Shown: one piece after another, positions 33,287 through 42,455 of the stretch
How the letters are laid out: the number at the start of each line of letters is the position of its first letter
How positions within the stretch are numbered: position 1 is the stretch's first letter
Origin: Crocinitomicaceae bacterium
Lineage (GTDB): Bacteria > Bacteroidota > Bacteroidia > Flavobacteriales_D > Crocinitomicaceae
Assembly: GCA_016708105.1 (NCBI GenBank)
Contig: JADJGJ010000001.1
Span: 1,364,001-1,428,000, forward strand
Reading direction: 5' to 3'
DNA: 64,000 nucleotides
Notes under the pieces: model-generated
What the model was told of the DNA's origin: nothing
Database searches by the model: none
Seen by the model: the letters and a program-made list of their open reading frames with translations, nothing else
Program-made: the position numbers and the translations under genes

Positions 33287-33952
33287 ATGAAACTACCCAA
33301 AATTTTCATTACAGGTCTTGCCATTTTTTTTTGCATTTCAAGTGCATCAGGTCAAAATTATTACGAACCCAAATTGAGTTTTAGTGTTGATTTAGGTATA
33401 CCTACCAAGGGTAAAAATTTTTCGTTCAGCAAGATAATGGAAGGCTTGTTTAACGGAGGCGTTACGATGCAGTATAATATTTTTGGCGGTTTAACGGCCG
33501 GCTTAGGTCTCAAGTATTCTTATTTTTCAATCAATTCTTATACTTTGAACAATGCGCAATGGGGTGGGGGTATGCATTTTCCTGCCGGATATTTTAAATT
33601 GGGATATGAAAAATTTACAACTGATCGTATTTCATTTAACATCAGTGCGCGGGCAGGTTACTCAGTACTTTTTGCTAAACATGGTAATGATAGTTGTGCC
33701 ATTGATCATGATAAAACCATATATGAAACTGCATTTTTTATTGAGCCGCAATTTGAAATTCTTATGCTAACAGATAAAGTTTCTTCTGATGGTTTTTCGT
33801 TAGTATTGGGCTATCCTATTTATTTCAATGAATTTGGTCCGCGGTACCTCTGTATGGAAAAATTCTCAAGTTATACACCTGAGGATAGTCAAGGAATCAC
33901 ACGCTTTTTCTCTTTTGGTTTTGGGTATCGTTATTATTTTGGTAGAAAATAG
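33287..33952 (+). CDS. Outer-membrane beta-barrel-like protein, 221 residues
   Basis: Signal peptide (about 1-22, ending SASGQ), then alternating strands with many Gly/aromatic residues (GGLTAGLGLKYSYFSI, FSFGFGYRYYFGRK). The C-terminus YYFGRK is close to the usual aromatic end. It contains two cysteines (DSCAIDHD, RYLCMEK). This fits the generic Bacteroidota outer-membrane beta-barrel group (porin-family-like). Ligand unknown. Confidence 0.55.
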   Translation: MKLPKIFITGLAIFFCISSASGQNYYEPKLSFSVDLGIPTKGKNFSFSKIMEGLFNGGVTMQYNIFGGLTAGLGLKYSYFSINSYTLNNAQWGGGMHFPAGYFKLGYEKFTTDRISFNISARAGYSVLFAKHGNDSCAIDHDKTIYETAFFIEPQFEILMLTDKVSSDGFSLVLGYPIYFNEFGPRYLCMEKFSSYTPEDSQGITRFFSFGFGYRYYFGRK

Positions 33953-33981
33953 TTGGTTCAGCTTTGTCAATAACAAATAAG

Positions 33982-35313
33982 TTATTTGATTACCAATTTT
34001 CCTTCTGCAATAATTTGGTTGGTTTCTGAAATAACTACATAGTATACTCCTGCATTCATGTCTTCACGATTAAGAATGTAATACTGACCGGGAATAATGC
34101 ATTCAATTTTCTTTACAAGCTTTCCGTCTGCGCCGTGAATTGTGATTGTTTTCATTTCACTCGGTGAGTCATTATTAAATTCCATTACTGAATATTCTCC
34201 CATTGGATTTGGATAGAAACGAATATTGTTATCATATTGAAATGTATAGGTGAATGCAGTGCATGATAAGAATGATTTTAGTAGATAATACGCCATTTTC
34301 TCTGTTAGTGTAGTATCATCAATGAGACCTGATACAACATGCGCGGCATTTGCAGTGCCTTCAACTAATTTGAAATAATACGCTTCTGAAATATTTAGAC
34401 TGTCTAGTTTATGAATATACAAATACAATCTGTCTGTTTGATATGCCTCAGAGTAAGGTTCAATATTCACATTGGGTCCTCCAAATTCAGATACTATTAC
34501 CGGTTTGGTAATGGTGTCAGTAAAATTCAAATAGTATTCATCCCATTGCTCAACGTCGTCGTATAAATGGATATCCAGCATATCATAATAGGCGTATGTT
34601 AATATTGAATCTATGCGATTTTTTGCTGCTACAATTTCTGGTGAGCTACAATTGGCGGTGAGATATACGTCATCATACAAGTTTCCATCGTCATCATAAA
34701 ATGAAGATACATATCCATTGCAACCAGCCAAAAATCTTAACGCAATGGTACTAAAACCTCCAAGTACAACTTCAGTTTGTGGTGAATAAATTTGGACAGA
34801 GTTATACACTATATTATTCGCTTCAATGAAATCATTCGCGTTGCCAGCGTACCAATAATCAGACTGCCATTCATTTCCAAATTGAATTTTATCAATTTGA
34901 TTTGGATATCGCTTGAGTAAGCTGTCAACATAAATCTGAAAAAAACTGTTGTCATTAAATACACATGATTGCCCGTTTTGCACAGCAGAACATGCCCAAG
35001 CTGGGCCGTTGGATTGGATTGTCAGAAGTATTTCATATCCATTTTCGTTTGCCCAATTAATTCTATCATCTAGCGGTTGCCAGTTGAATATTCCTTGTGT
35101 TGGTTCTCTCAATTCCCAACTTTCATCAAATCGTATTTTGGTAATGTTCAAAAAGTCAAGATGCGCTTTTGTGAAGTTTCGCTGAGTATCATCTGAAACT
35201 GGAGGAAATGAAATTCCAATACTCAGGTTGGTTAGGCAAGTGTCTTGCGCATTACCTGTTTGGTTTATGTTTAAGACTAAAAACAGTAAATATATTACTT
35301 GAAGATATCTCAT
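33982..35313 (-). CDS. T9SS-secreted glycoside-hydrolase-like protein (clan GH-A)
   Basis: 443 residues: signal peptide (MRYLQVIYLLFLVLNINQTG), a (beta/alpha)8-type catalytic domain of about 330 residues, and a T9SS sorting domain from FYPNPMGEYSVMEFN to EGKLVIK. Clan GH-A landmarks are FGNEWQ near residue 147 (the proton donor Glu after Asn, at the end of strand 4) and VIVSEFGG near 275 (the nucleophile Glu at the end of strand 7). This points to a secreted beta-glycosidase or endo-acting enzyme; the exact GH family (for example GH5, GH39 or GH53-like) cannot be assigned by eye. Monocistronic. Confidence 0.7.
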   Translation of the reverse strand: MRYLQVIYLLFLVLNINQTGNAQDTCLTNLSIGISFPPVSDDTQRNFTKAHLDFLNITKIRFDESWELREPTQGIFNWQPLDDRINWANENGYEILLTIQSNGPAWACSAVQNGQSCVFNDNSFFQIYVDSLLKRYPNQIDKIQFGNEWQSDYWYAGNANDFIEANNIVYNSVQIYSPQTEVVLGGFSTIALRFLAGCNGYVSSFYDDDGNLYDDVYLTANCSSPEIVAAKNRIDSILTYAYYDMLDIHLYDDVEQWDEYYLNFTDTITKPVIVSEFGGPNVNIEPYSEAYQTDRLYLYIHKLDSLNISEAYYFKLVEGTANAAHVVSGLIDDTTLTEKMAYYLLKSFLSCTAFTYTFQYDNNIRFYPNPMGEYSVMEFNNDSPSEMKTITIHGADGKLVKKIECIIPGQYYILNREDMNAGVYYVVISETNQIIAEGKLVIK

Positions 35314-35673
35314 AGATCAAATTTTTAGGTTGAAATCACTCGGGCAGGAACTTCGTCTGAATCATTTTATCAACTTAATCAAATGTATGAAATATATTGA
35401 ATATGAGTGAGTCACCACAAATTGGCTGCTTGGTTTAACATCATGTATTGCTCATCCAAAACATTAAAATTGCGATGTCAAAGTATCCTATTTGTTGATG
35501 TAAACCAACTTGGTAAAGCGGATAAGAGATATCGCACCTTGACTGATTCAGTGGTAAAAACTAAAAAAATTATTGGTTATTAGTTTGTTATTTAGTGCGT
35601 TTTGATTGGTGATGTTGCTGTTGATCCAACATTTTATCCTATTTTTACGTAGTACTTTCATAACCGGATATGT
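35314..35673. other. 360-bp intergenic region, divergent genes
   Basis: AT-rich upstream region of the T9SS glycosidase-like gene (minus) and the broken lipoprotein gene (plus). I see no TAnnTTTG element with a good position, no terminator, repeat or RNA gene. The nearest candidate is TATCCTATTTTTAC near 35634, which does not match the consensus. Confidence 0.5.
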
Positions 35674-36301
35674 ATGAATCTGAAAAATTGGATTTTCTTT
35701 TTTGGGATGACTACTCTTGTTCTTTCATGTAATAAAGAAGAACCGGATGATACAACCAATCTCCCTGATGGAGCTACTCCCTATACTGAAACTGATATTC
35801 AGTTTGTGCCGTATTCTTCATCTTCATTAGTTTTTAAAAAATTACCATTGCTTGATTCTACTTTAGTTTTAAATTTTGTTGAGAGAAAAAGAACAGAGGA
35901 ATATTTTGCCTGGGATCAGACATTTTTTACATACAGCACAGATGCTGAACTCACAGCAGAATTCAGATTGCGATATCTGCAGACTGATAATTCTCAAAAA
36001 ACCTTAGCTATGTATTTGCCTTACCGTGATGCAGCTAATCAGATACAATCCAATATTTTTTGAGATACCCATTTCACCCATTGGAGTAGAAAATGGATTT
36101 TTTCAAAATTTAGTTGAATATCATGACACCATTTTATTGAATGCAATTGAGTGGTATAACGTGTATGAGGTTACACCGCTCATCAGTACTGATGCAGATG
36201 AAGATGGTCCTGAAAATTATAACAAAGTATATTACAACACAACGTATGGTTTGATTCAGATGAATCAGAAAAACGGTACTGAGTGGATTTTGCAACAGTA
36301 A
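35674..36301 (+). pseudogene. Lipoprotein gene broken by a one-base frameshift
   Basis: The first frame (ATG 35674, MNLKNWIFFFGMTTLVLSCN) has a lipobox LVLSC and a beta-rich domain up to QIQSNIF and TGA at 36062-36064. The following frame carries on the same protein: EIPISPIGVENGFFQNLVEY to EWILQQ. Removing one T from the six-T run at 36056-36061 joins them as IQSNIF-EIPISPIG, giving one open frame of 208 residues. The full protein would be an outer-membrane or periplasmic lipoprotein of unknown function. Either a genuine pseudogene or a homopolymer error; the second such case in the window. Confidence 0.72.
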
Positions 36302-36322
36302 TTTTTGTGCGCAACAACTTGC

Positions 36323-37096
36323 ATGAGTTCTTCCAATAAGCTCACTTTTCTAGGTACCGGCACCTCACAAGGCATTCCTGTAATAGCTTGCCCGTGTTAT
36401 GTTTGCAAATCAGAAAATCAAAAAGACAAACGCACGCGCACCTCAGTGATGTTAACCATTCAGAGACATAATTTAGTGATTGATTCAGGCCCTGATTTTA
36501 GACAACAAATGTTGAGAGAGGATGTGACATCCTTATCAGGTATTCTTTTCACACATGAACATAAAGATCACATTGCCGGTTTAGATGATATACGAGCATA
36601 TAATTACGTGAGTAAAGAGGCCATGAAAATCTGGTGCACCAATCAGGTTTTTATTGCTTTGCAGAGGGAGTATCATTATGTTTTTGATGGAACAGATTAT
36701 CCCGGCATTCCGCAAGTTGATGTTGAATTTATTGATCAGGCTCCTTTTCATTTTTACGGGGTGGATATTTTGCCTGTTGATGTTTTACACTATCAATTGC
36801 CAGTGAAAGCTTTTCGTATTGGAAAACTTTCCTATATCACAGATGCAAATTATATGAGTGATGAAGCATTTAAAAAATTTGCCGGTACTGAAATACTAAT
36901 CATCAATGCGCTGAGAAAAGAAAAACATATTTCTCATTTCACCTTAGAAGAAGCGCTTGAAGTAATAAAAAAAATAAATCCAAAGCAGGCATATCTCACG
37001 CATCTGAGTCATCAAATGGGTTTGCATGATGAGGTGAGTAAAGAATTACCAAGCAACGTGCATATTGCTTATGACGGTTTGCAGATTGAGTTTTAG
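36323..37096 (+). CDS. MBL-fold metallohydrolase (PhnP/YycJ-like)
   Basis: 257 residues from ATG 36323 (MSSSNKLTFLGTGTSQGIPV). FLGTGTSQGIP and CPCYVCKSE are typical of the PhnP-like subgroup; the metal site is HEHKDHIAGLDD near 82-93 (HxHxDH). Later landmarks are DVLHYQLPV, YITDANYM, and HLSHQMGLHDEV (final His). These enzymes are phosphodiesterases or metal-dependent hydrolases; E. coli PhnP hydrolyses cyclic ribose phosphates. No phn genes are nearby, so the substrate is unknown. An in-frame TTG at 36305 is a weaker start. Confidence 0.82.
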   Translation: MSSSNKLTFLGTGTSQGIPVIACPCYVCKSENQKDKRTRTSVMLTIQRHNLVIDSGPDFRQQMLREDVTSLSGILFTHEHKDHIAGLDDIRAYNYVSKEAMKIWCTNQVFIALQREYHYVFDGTDYPGIPQVDVEFIDQAPFHFYGVDILPVDVLHYQLPVKAFRIGKLSYITDANYMSDEAFKKFAGTEILIINALRKEKHISHFTLEEALEVIKKINPKQAYLTHLSHQMGLHDEVSKELPSNVHIAYDGLQIEF

Positions 37097-37118
37097 GATT
37101 TGCTTTAAGAAAAACAAA

Positions 37119-37154
37119 AAAAAAAACCGAACGTTGAAGTGTCCGGTTTTTTTT
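37119..37154. terminator. Bidirectional terminator between convergent genes
   Basis: A-run with ACCG, an interrupted loop, CGGT with a T-run. The paired part is A/T-dominated (about 11 bp), weak in GC but symmetric; serves the MBL gene and yajC. Confidence 0.6.
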
Positions 37155-37168
37155 AGTTTCTGTGTTAA

Positions 37169-37507
37169 TTATTTTTTCTGGTTGCCCAGTGTTTCTCCGG
37201 GACTCATTACGAGAGAACTTTTCTCAACGCGTAATTTGGTGCCTTCAGAACTAATCAGTACAGAAGTATCTCCCATTTCAAGAATTTTTCCGTGGATACC
37301 GCCTGCGGTGATAATTTGGTCACCAACTGCCAATGATTCACGGAATTTACGGGTTTCTTTGTTCCGTTTCATTTGCGGGCGAATCATGAAAAAATAAAAT
37401 ACGGCAACAATCAAACCAATCATAATAAAGCTTTGGTAAGGATTTTGGCCTTGTGTTTCAGCTGCTGCAGGTGCGGCGTCTTGTAATAAAATGAATGTCT
37501 TGCTCAT
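37169..37507 (-). CDS. yajC: Preprotein translocase subunit YajC
   Basis: 112 residues, single N-terminal membrane helix (about 25-45: IMIGLIVAVFYFFMIRPQMK) and a small cytoplasmic beta domain with DQIITAGGIHGKI, EGTKLRVEKSSLV. FFMIRPQMKR is the family hallmark. Accessory component of the Sec translocon (SecDF-YajC). It ends the operon leucine dehydrogenase - nusB - DUF1573 - yajC, an order I recognise from other Flavobacteriales; coaE, often next, is absent and is replaced by a convergent hydrolase. Confidence 0.92.
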   Translation of the reverse strand: MSKTFILLQDAAPAAAETQGQNPYQSFIMIGLIVAVFYFFMIRPQMKRNKETRKFRESLAVGDQIITAGGIHGKILEMGDTSVLISSEGTKLRVEKSSLVMSPGETLGNQKK

Positions 37508-37523
37508 GTGTTTATATATTTAC

Positions 37524-37979
37524 TTATTTATTTACTATTCCGGTAATAACCAAAGTTGATTTGGTTGGTTCGGTGTTTGCTTCAACGGTTACTGTTTTGC
37601 GTACATTACCAACGCGTTCAGTTGAATTGAATACTACTTTTATTTCTCCGGTTTCTCCCGGTTCAATTGGATATTGTGGCCAGTCTTCAGGTACCGTGCA
37701 TCCGCATGAACCTACTACGTTAATTAATATGAGAGGCTGTTCCCCTGTGTTTTTAAATTTGAATATATGCTCAACTTGCTCACCTTCTTTAACTGTGCCA
37801 AAATTGTAATTCATTTCATCAAATGAAATTTCAGTTGGGTTATCAATGAAAGCAGCGTATTCAATTTTTCTTTCTTCTGCATTCGCATTTTCACTTGATA
37901 CGCATGATGTGAATGAAGCCATAACAACAAGTGATGCGGCATACAGAATGTGAATTTTTTTATTTTTTATTTTCATCAT
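37524..37979 (-). CDS. DUF1573 domain lipoprotein
   Basis: 151 residues from ATG 37979 (MMKIKNKKIHILYAASLVVM); the next ATG (37976) is equally possible. Lipobox SFTSC, then one DUF1573 domain: FDEMNYNFGTVKEGEQVEHI, VVGSCGCTVP, YPIEPGETGEIKVVF. The fifth DUF1573 gene of the window, but a lipoprotein with a different N-terminus from the tandem four, and in the conserved nusB-yajC context, which suggests a housekeeping role. 16 bp before yajC. Confidence 0.85.
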   Translation of the reverse strand: MMKIKNKKIHILYAASLVVMASFTSCVSSENANAEERKIEYAAFIDNPTEISFDEMNYNFGTVKEGEQVEHIFKFKNTGEQPLILINVVGSCGCTVPEDWPQYPIEPGETGEIKVVFNSTERVGNVRKTVTVEANTEPTKSTLVITGIVNK

Positions 37980-38035
37980 CTGCAAATTTTTAAGTTGTAC
38001 TTTTTCAAATAAAATTTGTGTTCTACAGCAGGATA

Positions 38036-38989
38036 TTAGTTGATTAATCCCCGTCCGGTTTTTTTCAATTTTCCTTCTTTATCCAAAAGTTCTACTGCTT
38101 TGTCTAGTATTCCGTTAATGAATATCTGGCTTTTAGGAGTGCTATAAAATTTTGAAATTTCAATATACTCATTCAAGGTCACTTTTTTAGGGATTGAAGA
38201 CATGGCAGTGAATTCAGTCAAGGCCATTTTTATTAGAATGATATCCATGCGTGCAATGCGTTCAAGTTCCCAGTTATCTGTTAACTCATCAATGAGTTTA
38301 TCATTTTTTTCATTGTCGCGAATGGTGTTGCGAAAAAGAATTTCAGTGAATTCTCTCTCATCCTCTTCATCTTTATATAGCGTGAGAATGGGTTGATCAG
38401 GTTGATCTTGTTCAGGAATGAGCTTGATAGTTTTCAAAACCATGGAACAAATCAAATCTATATCATCAAGCCAATAAATGCTTTTGTTTTCAAAATAGTC
38501 ATGTAACAACTCAAAGTTGGCAATTTCAGTTTTGAAAATATCTAAGGCAAACTGGCGGTCTTCATCAAATCCGGTGATGCCGTTTTCCATGTGCTTTTTG
38601 TAGACATCTGATTCAACGAGATGCAGAAAAAGTTTTTTCATCAAATCGTTTTCAACTGCGCCAACCCAATTTATTTTATGGAATTCAGAATTTCTTTTTA
38701 AATCTTTATTGAGTCTGAGGTGTTGAAATATTTTGTTGTCAACAAATTTTCTGTTGGGGTTCAAATCATCTTGTGACGGACGCACTTTGTTTTTTCTTTC
38801 ATCAATACGGCGTTCAGCAAACGTAACCACTTCATCAAACACCAGCAGGTAGTAGAGATACATCTCATACATTTTTTCAATAGAGCGCACCAGCTCTTTT
38901 TCAGACTTGTATGAATCACGGTCGTCTGATTGAAAGTAAGCGTACAAAATCTGAAGAACTTTTATTCTGAGATGTCGTCTGTTCAGCAT
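38036..38989 (-). CDS. nusB: Transcription antitermination factor NusB, long Bacteroidota form
   Basis: 317 residues, roughly twice the length of E. coli NusB (139). The N-terminus MLNRRHLRIKVLQILYAYFQ is the NusB start motif. A central helical insertion of about 150 residues follows, and the C-terminal third has the NusB core: DIILIKMALTEFTAMSSIP, KKVTLNEYIEISKFYSTPKS and FINGILDKAVELL. NusB with S10 (NusE) supports rRNA antitermination. It starts 3 bp after the dehydrogenase stop and is coupled to the operon. The long insertion is usual for Bacteroidota. Confidence 0.92.
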   Translation of the reverse strand: MLNRRHLRIKVLQILYAYFQSDDRDSYKSEKELVRSIEKMYEMYLYYLLVFDEVVTFAERRIDERKNKVRPSQDDLNPNRKFVDNKIFQHLRLNKDLKRNSEFHKINWVGAVENDLMKKLFLHLVESDVYKKHMENGITGFDEDRQFALDIFKTEIANFELLHDYFENKSIYWLDDIDLICSMVLKTIKLIPEQDQPDQPILTLYKDEEDEREFTEILFRNTIRDNEKNDKLIDELTDNWELERIARMDIILIKMALTEFTAMSSIPKKVTLNEYIEISKFYSTPKSQIFINGILDKAVELLDKEGKLKKTGRGLIN

Positions 38990-38992
38990 CTT

Positions 38993-40090
38993 TTACATGG
39001 GGAGTTTAATATTGCCAATGGCGCTGATACGCTCTTCTGCCATTGTGTTAGCAATTTTATAGGTTGGTATATTACTGTCTTTAGAGCGTTGAATAATGCT
39101 GATAGTGCGGTTGTAAATCTCTTCTGCTTTGCCCATTGCCCATTCTGGCGTAAAGCCTTTCACTTCAGCATAGCAATTAATAACACCGCCTGCGTTAATC
39201 ATAAAATCAGGTACGTAAAGAATTCCTTTTTCACGCACTACTTGACCATGTACCGCTTCATTTTTCAATTGGTTGTTAGCTGCACCTGCAATGATAGAGC
39301 ATTTTAATTTTGCCAAGGTATCGTCATTTACGGTAGCACCTAATGCGCATGGAGCATAGATATCCATGTCAATACCATAAATTTCATCAGTTCCAACAAT
39401 AGTTGCTTTATACGTTGAGGCAACACGTTTCAGTGTTTCTTCATGAATATCTGTAATGAATACCTGAGCCCCTTCTTTGCTGAGATGATTAACAAGATAT
39501 TCGCCCACGTGACCAACACCTTGTACTGCAATTTTTTTACCGCTAAGTGAATCAGAACCAAACTGCATTTTGGCAGCGGCTTTCATTCCCATGTATACAC
39601 CATAAGCTGTAACAGGAGAAGGGTCACCGCTTTTGCCCGGTAAACCAACCACGTGATCAGTTTCCATTTTTACCCAGCTCATGTCTGCGGTGCTGATTCC
39701 AACATCTTCAGCAGTAATATATTTTCCACCCAGGCTATTTACAAATTTCCCGAAACGACGCATCAAGGCTTCGTTTTTGTTTTTGCGAGCATCTCCAATA
39801 ATTACGGCTTTGCCACCTCCTAAGTTCAATCCTGAGATAGAATTTTTATAAGTCATTCCTCTTGACAAACGCAAAACATCATGCAGTGCTTCTAACTCAT
39901 TGTTATATGCCCACATTCTGGTTCCGCCCAAAGCAGGCCCTAATACCGTATTGTGAACAGCAATGATGGCTTTCAAACCGGTTGCATTGTCATTACAGAA
40001 TAATAATTGTTCATGATTGTACTGAGACATTCTTTCAACCACCGGATTTTCACCAAGTGATGTCTCACGGATATCTTTTACTTCAAACAT
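38993..40090 (-). CDS. Glu/Leu/Phe/Val dehydrogenase (leucine dehydrogenase type)
   Basis: 365 residues, NAD-dependent amino acid dehydrogenase, reversible oxidative deamination of a branched-chain amino acid to its 2-oxo acid and ammonium. GLNLGGGKAVIIGD near 93-106 carries the catalytic Lys of GGGKA; AEDVGI near 140 the family Asp; VQGVGHVGEYL near 202 is the NAD Rossmann motif; GAANNQLKNE and the GGVINCY segment are typical. The length and motifs fit LeuDH/ValDH better than the 450-residue glutamate dehydrogenases. First gene of the operon with nusB, DUF1573 and yajC. Confidence 0.88.
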   Translation of the reverse strand: MFEVKDIRETSLGENPVVERMSQYNHEQLLFCNDNATGLKAIIAVHNTVLGPALGGTRMWAYNNELEALHDVLRLSRGMTYKNSISGLNLGGGKAVIIGDARKNKNEALMRRFGKFVNSLGGKYITAEDVGISTADMSWVKMETDHVVGLPGKSGDPSPVTAYGVYMGMKAAAKMQFGSDSLSGKKIAVQGVGHVGEYLVNHLSKEGAQVFITDIHEETLKRVASTYKATIVGTDEIYGIDMDIYAPCALGATVNDDTLAKLKCSIIAGAANNQLKNEAVHGQVVREKGILYVPDFMINAGGVINCYAEVKGFTPEWAMGKAEEIYNRTISIIQRSKDSNIPTYKIANTMAEERISAIGNIKLPM

Positions 40091-40129
40091 ACAAGCGTTG
40101 TATTTTTTTCGGCTTAATCAATCTTATAC

Positions 40130-40137
40130 TAACTTTG
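40130..40137 (+). promoter_or_regulatory. -7 element TAACTTTG upstream of the ABC exporter
   Basis: TAACTTTG followed by C, about 50 bases before the ATG at 40186; in the divergent gap with the dehydrogenase operon. Confidence 0.6.
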
Positions 40138-40185
40138 CACTCCCTGAACATTTCAGAAAAGGCGCAACAAAAGTACTAATTTTAA

Positions 40186-41979
40186 ATGTCTGCATTATTT
40201 TATTTAAATAAATATTTACTGCGTTACAAGTGGCGCCTGCTTTTAGGAAGTATTTTTATTGTCGTAAAAAATATCTTTTTAATTCAAATGCCACTGGTGG
40301 TTGAAGATACCATCAACAAAGTGAAAGAAGCTACTGATACAGGCGGAAATAAAGAGATGTCTGAAGTGCTTGAAATTGGTCTGCTGGCGGCGGGTTTATT
40401 TATTTTACTTGCGCTTTTGTCTGGTCTTTTTTCTTTTATGACAAGACAAACCATTATCATTATGTCAAGGCTGGTGGAGTATGATTTGAAAAATGAAATC
40501 TACCATCACTACCAGCAACTTAGTTTCACTTTCTACAAAAAAAATGCTACCGGAGATCTCATGAATCGCATCAGTGAAGATGTTTCGCATGTGCGCATGT
40601 ATCTGGGCCCGGGTATCATGTATACCATTGATCTCTTGTTTTTATTTACACTCACCTTATATCAGATGGTGAATGCAAATGCTGAGTTAACCTTGTACGT
40701 TTTATTGCCTTTACCGCTCATGTCTTTATTAATATATCTGGTAAGCAGTACGCTCAATAAAAAAAGTACAAAAGTGCAGGCAAGTCAGTCAAGGCTATCT
40801 ACTCAGGTGCAAGAATCATTCTCAGGAATCAGAATCATCAAATCATTTGCATCAGATAAAAATGCGCGCTTGAAATTTGATCATGAGGCAGAACAGTATA
40901 AGAAAGAGTCAATGAAACTTTCTACTACGAACGCTTTTTTTATGCCAACCATCATTTTGCTCATTGGCGTAGCAACTATTCTTACCGTGTATGTAGGCGG
41001 TTTACAAACTCAACAAGGATTTATTGAAGCAGGTGAAATTGCAGAATTTGTTATTTATGTAAATATGCTCACGTGGCCATTTGCTTCTGTTGGATGGGTT
41101 ACCTCAATTATTCAACGTGCAGCTGCTTCACAAGCGCGGATCAATGAATTTTTGAAAGAGCAACCTGAAATTGTTTCCACCTCTGAAAAAAATGTGCTGT
41201 TTGAAAAAGAAATTTCTTTTAATCAGGTTTCATTGAAATATGCCAATACCGGAATTACAGCAGTTGATCAATTGAATTTTACCTTGCCAAAAGGAAAGAC
41301 ATTTGGAATTTTAGGTAAAACAGGATCAGGTAAATCTTCTGTTGCCTATTTAATGATGCGTCTCATTGACCCAACAGGTGGCAAAATTGAAGTAGAAGGA
41401 CAAGATTTAAAAAAATTAAACCTCACTGATTGGAGAAATAAAATAGGCTATGTGCCTCAAGAACATTTTTTGTTTTCAGACAGCATTCGCAATAATATTT
41501 TGTTTGGAGTGAGTGAACAAGCCGAGACTGATTCAGATCAATTGGAAGAGCGAATGATTCATGCTGCCCGTGCTGCAGGCATTCATGATACGGTACTCAC
41601 TTTTCCTGATGGTTACAATACTTTATTGGGTGAACGTGGAATCAATTTATCAGGAGGACAAAAGCAACGGGTATCAATTGCACGTGCTTTGATGAAAAAT
41701 CCTGAAATACTTGTGTTGGATGATTGTCTATCTGCCGTAGATAATGAAACTGAAGAGCAAATTCTCAAAGCTATCAGGGCAGATATCATAAACAAAACCG
41801 CCATCATTATTTCTCACCGTATTTCATCTATCAAATATGCAGACACGATATTGGTGATGGAAAATGGAAAAATAGCAGAGCAGGGCAGTCATGAAGAACT
41901 ATTGGCTATGAACGGTATTTATACTGAGATTTATAAAAAACAACAAGTTCAAGAGAATCAACAAAAAGATAAAGAGTAG
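40186..41979 (+). CDS. ABC exporter, half-transporter with fused ATPase (MsbA/BmrA-like)
   Basis: 597 residues: a six-helix transmembrane domain (about 1-320) followed by a nucleotide-binding domain. Walker A GKTGSGKSS near 378, Q-loop YVPQEH, signature LSGGQKQR near 491, Walker B ILVLDDCLSAVD near 510, H-loop IISHRISSI. The residue after the Walker B Asp is Asp rather than the catalytic Glu, as in the degenerate site of heterodimeric exporters, yet no partner half-transporter is adjacent. Substrate unknown (lipid or drug). First of a three-gene run with 8 bp to the SpoU gene. Confidence 0.88.
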   Translation: MSALFYLNKYLLRYKWRLLLGSIFIVVKNIFLIQMPLVVEDTINKVKEATDTGGNKEMSEVLEIGLLAAGLFILLALLSGLFSFMTRQTIIIMSRLVEYDLKNEIYHHYQQLSFTFYKKNATGDLMNRISEDVSHVRMYLGPGIMYTIDLLFLFTLTLYQMVNANAELTLYVLLPLPLMSLLIYLVSSTLNKKSTKVQASQSRLSTQVQESFSGIRIIKSFASDKNARLKFDHEAEQYKKESMKLSTTNAFFMPTIILLIGVATILTVYVGGLQTQQGFIEAGEIAEFVIYVNMLTWPFASVGWVTSIIQRAAASQARINEFLKEQPEIVSTSEKNVLFEKEISFNQVSLKYANTGITAVDQLNFTLPKGKTFGILGKTGSGKSSVAYLMMRLIDPTGGKIEVEGQDLKKLNLTDWRNKIGYVPQEHFLFSDSIRNNILFGVSEQAETDSDQLEERMIHAARAAGIHDTVLTFPDGYNTLLGERGINLSGGQKQRVSIARALMKNPEILVLDDCLSAVDNETEEQILKAIRADIINKTAIIISHRISSIKYADTILVMENGKIAEQGSHEELLAMNGIYTEIYKKQQVQENQQKDKE

Positions 41980-41987
41980 AGATTGCG

Positions 41988-42455
41988 ATGAGACAGAAGT
42001 GGGAAAGGACCGAAGAGCGATATTTTGGAATTGGAGTTTACCAGCCCACAACGGCGCATAACATTGGTACACTTTGGAGATCAGCACTCATACTTGGCGC
42101 AAAATTTATTTTTATTGTTGACGGAAAATACAGCGGACAATCATCTGACACCTTAAAAACCTGGTCAAAAATACCGTTCTACCGGTATGATGATTTTGAT
42201 CATTTATATAGTTCGTTACCCTACTCAGCACAATTGGTTGGCGTAGAGATGGCTGAAAATTCAAGCGCACTTACTACCTTTGTGCATCCGCACCGGGCTG
42301 TATATTTGCTAGGTGCTGAGAATAATGGCATACCGGCGCATATCACATCACGTTGTCATCACCTTATTCAATTACCCGGTGAAATATCACTCAACGTGGC
42401 TGTTTGTGGTAGTATCGTGATGTATGACCGATTGGCAAAAACTGAATTGAAATGA
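41988..42455 (+). CDS. SpoU/TrmH-family RNA methyltransferase
   Basis: 155 residues, SPOUT knot fold without an extra domain, like TrmL. GVYQPTTAHNIGTLWRSA near 17-34 is motif 1, AVYLLGAENNGIP near 104 motif 2, and IQLPGEISLNVAVCGSIVMY near 126 motif 3 (the AdoMet knot). It methylates a 2'-O ribose in tRNA or rRNA; the size suggests a tRNA wobble-position enzyme (TrmL-like) but the target is not proven. It overlaps ttcA by the 4-base ATGA, indicating translational coupling of two RNA-modification genes. Confidence 0.85.
   Translation: MRQKWERTEERYFGIGVYQPTTAHNIGTLWRSALILGAKFIFIVDGKYSGQSSDTLKTWSKIPFYRYDDFDHLYSSLPYSAQLVGVEMAENSSALTTFVHPHRAVYLLGAENNGIPAHITSRCHHLIQLPGEISLNVAVCGSIVMYDRLAKTELK

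Noticed and set aside
40086..40093. TATGTTTG as a promoter of leucine dehydrogenase
   Set aside because: It overlaps the start codon itself, so it cannot direct a transcript that contains the ATG.
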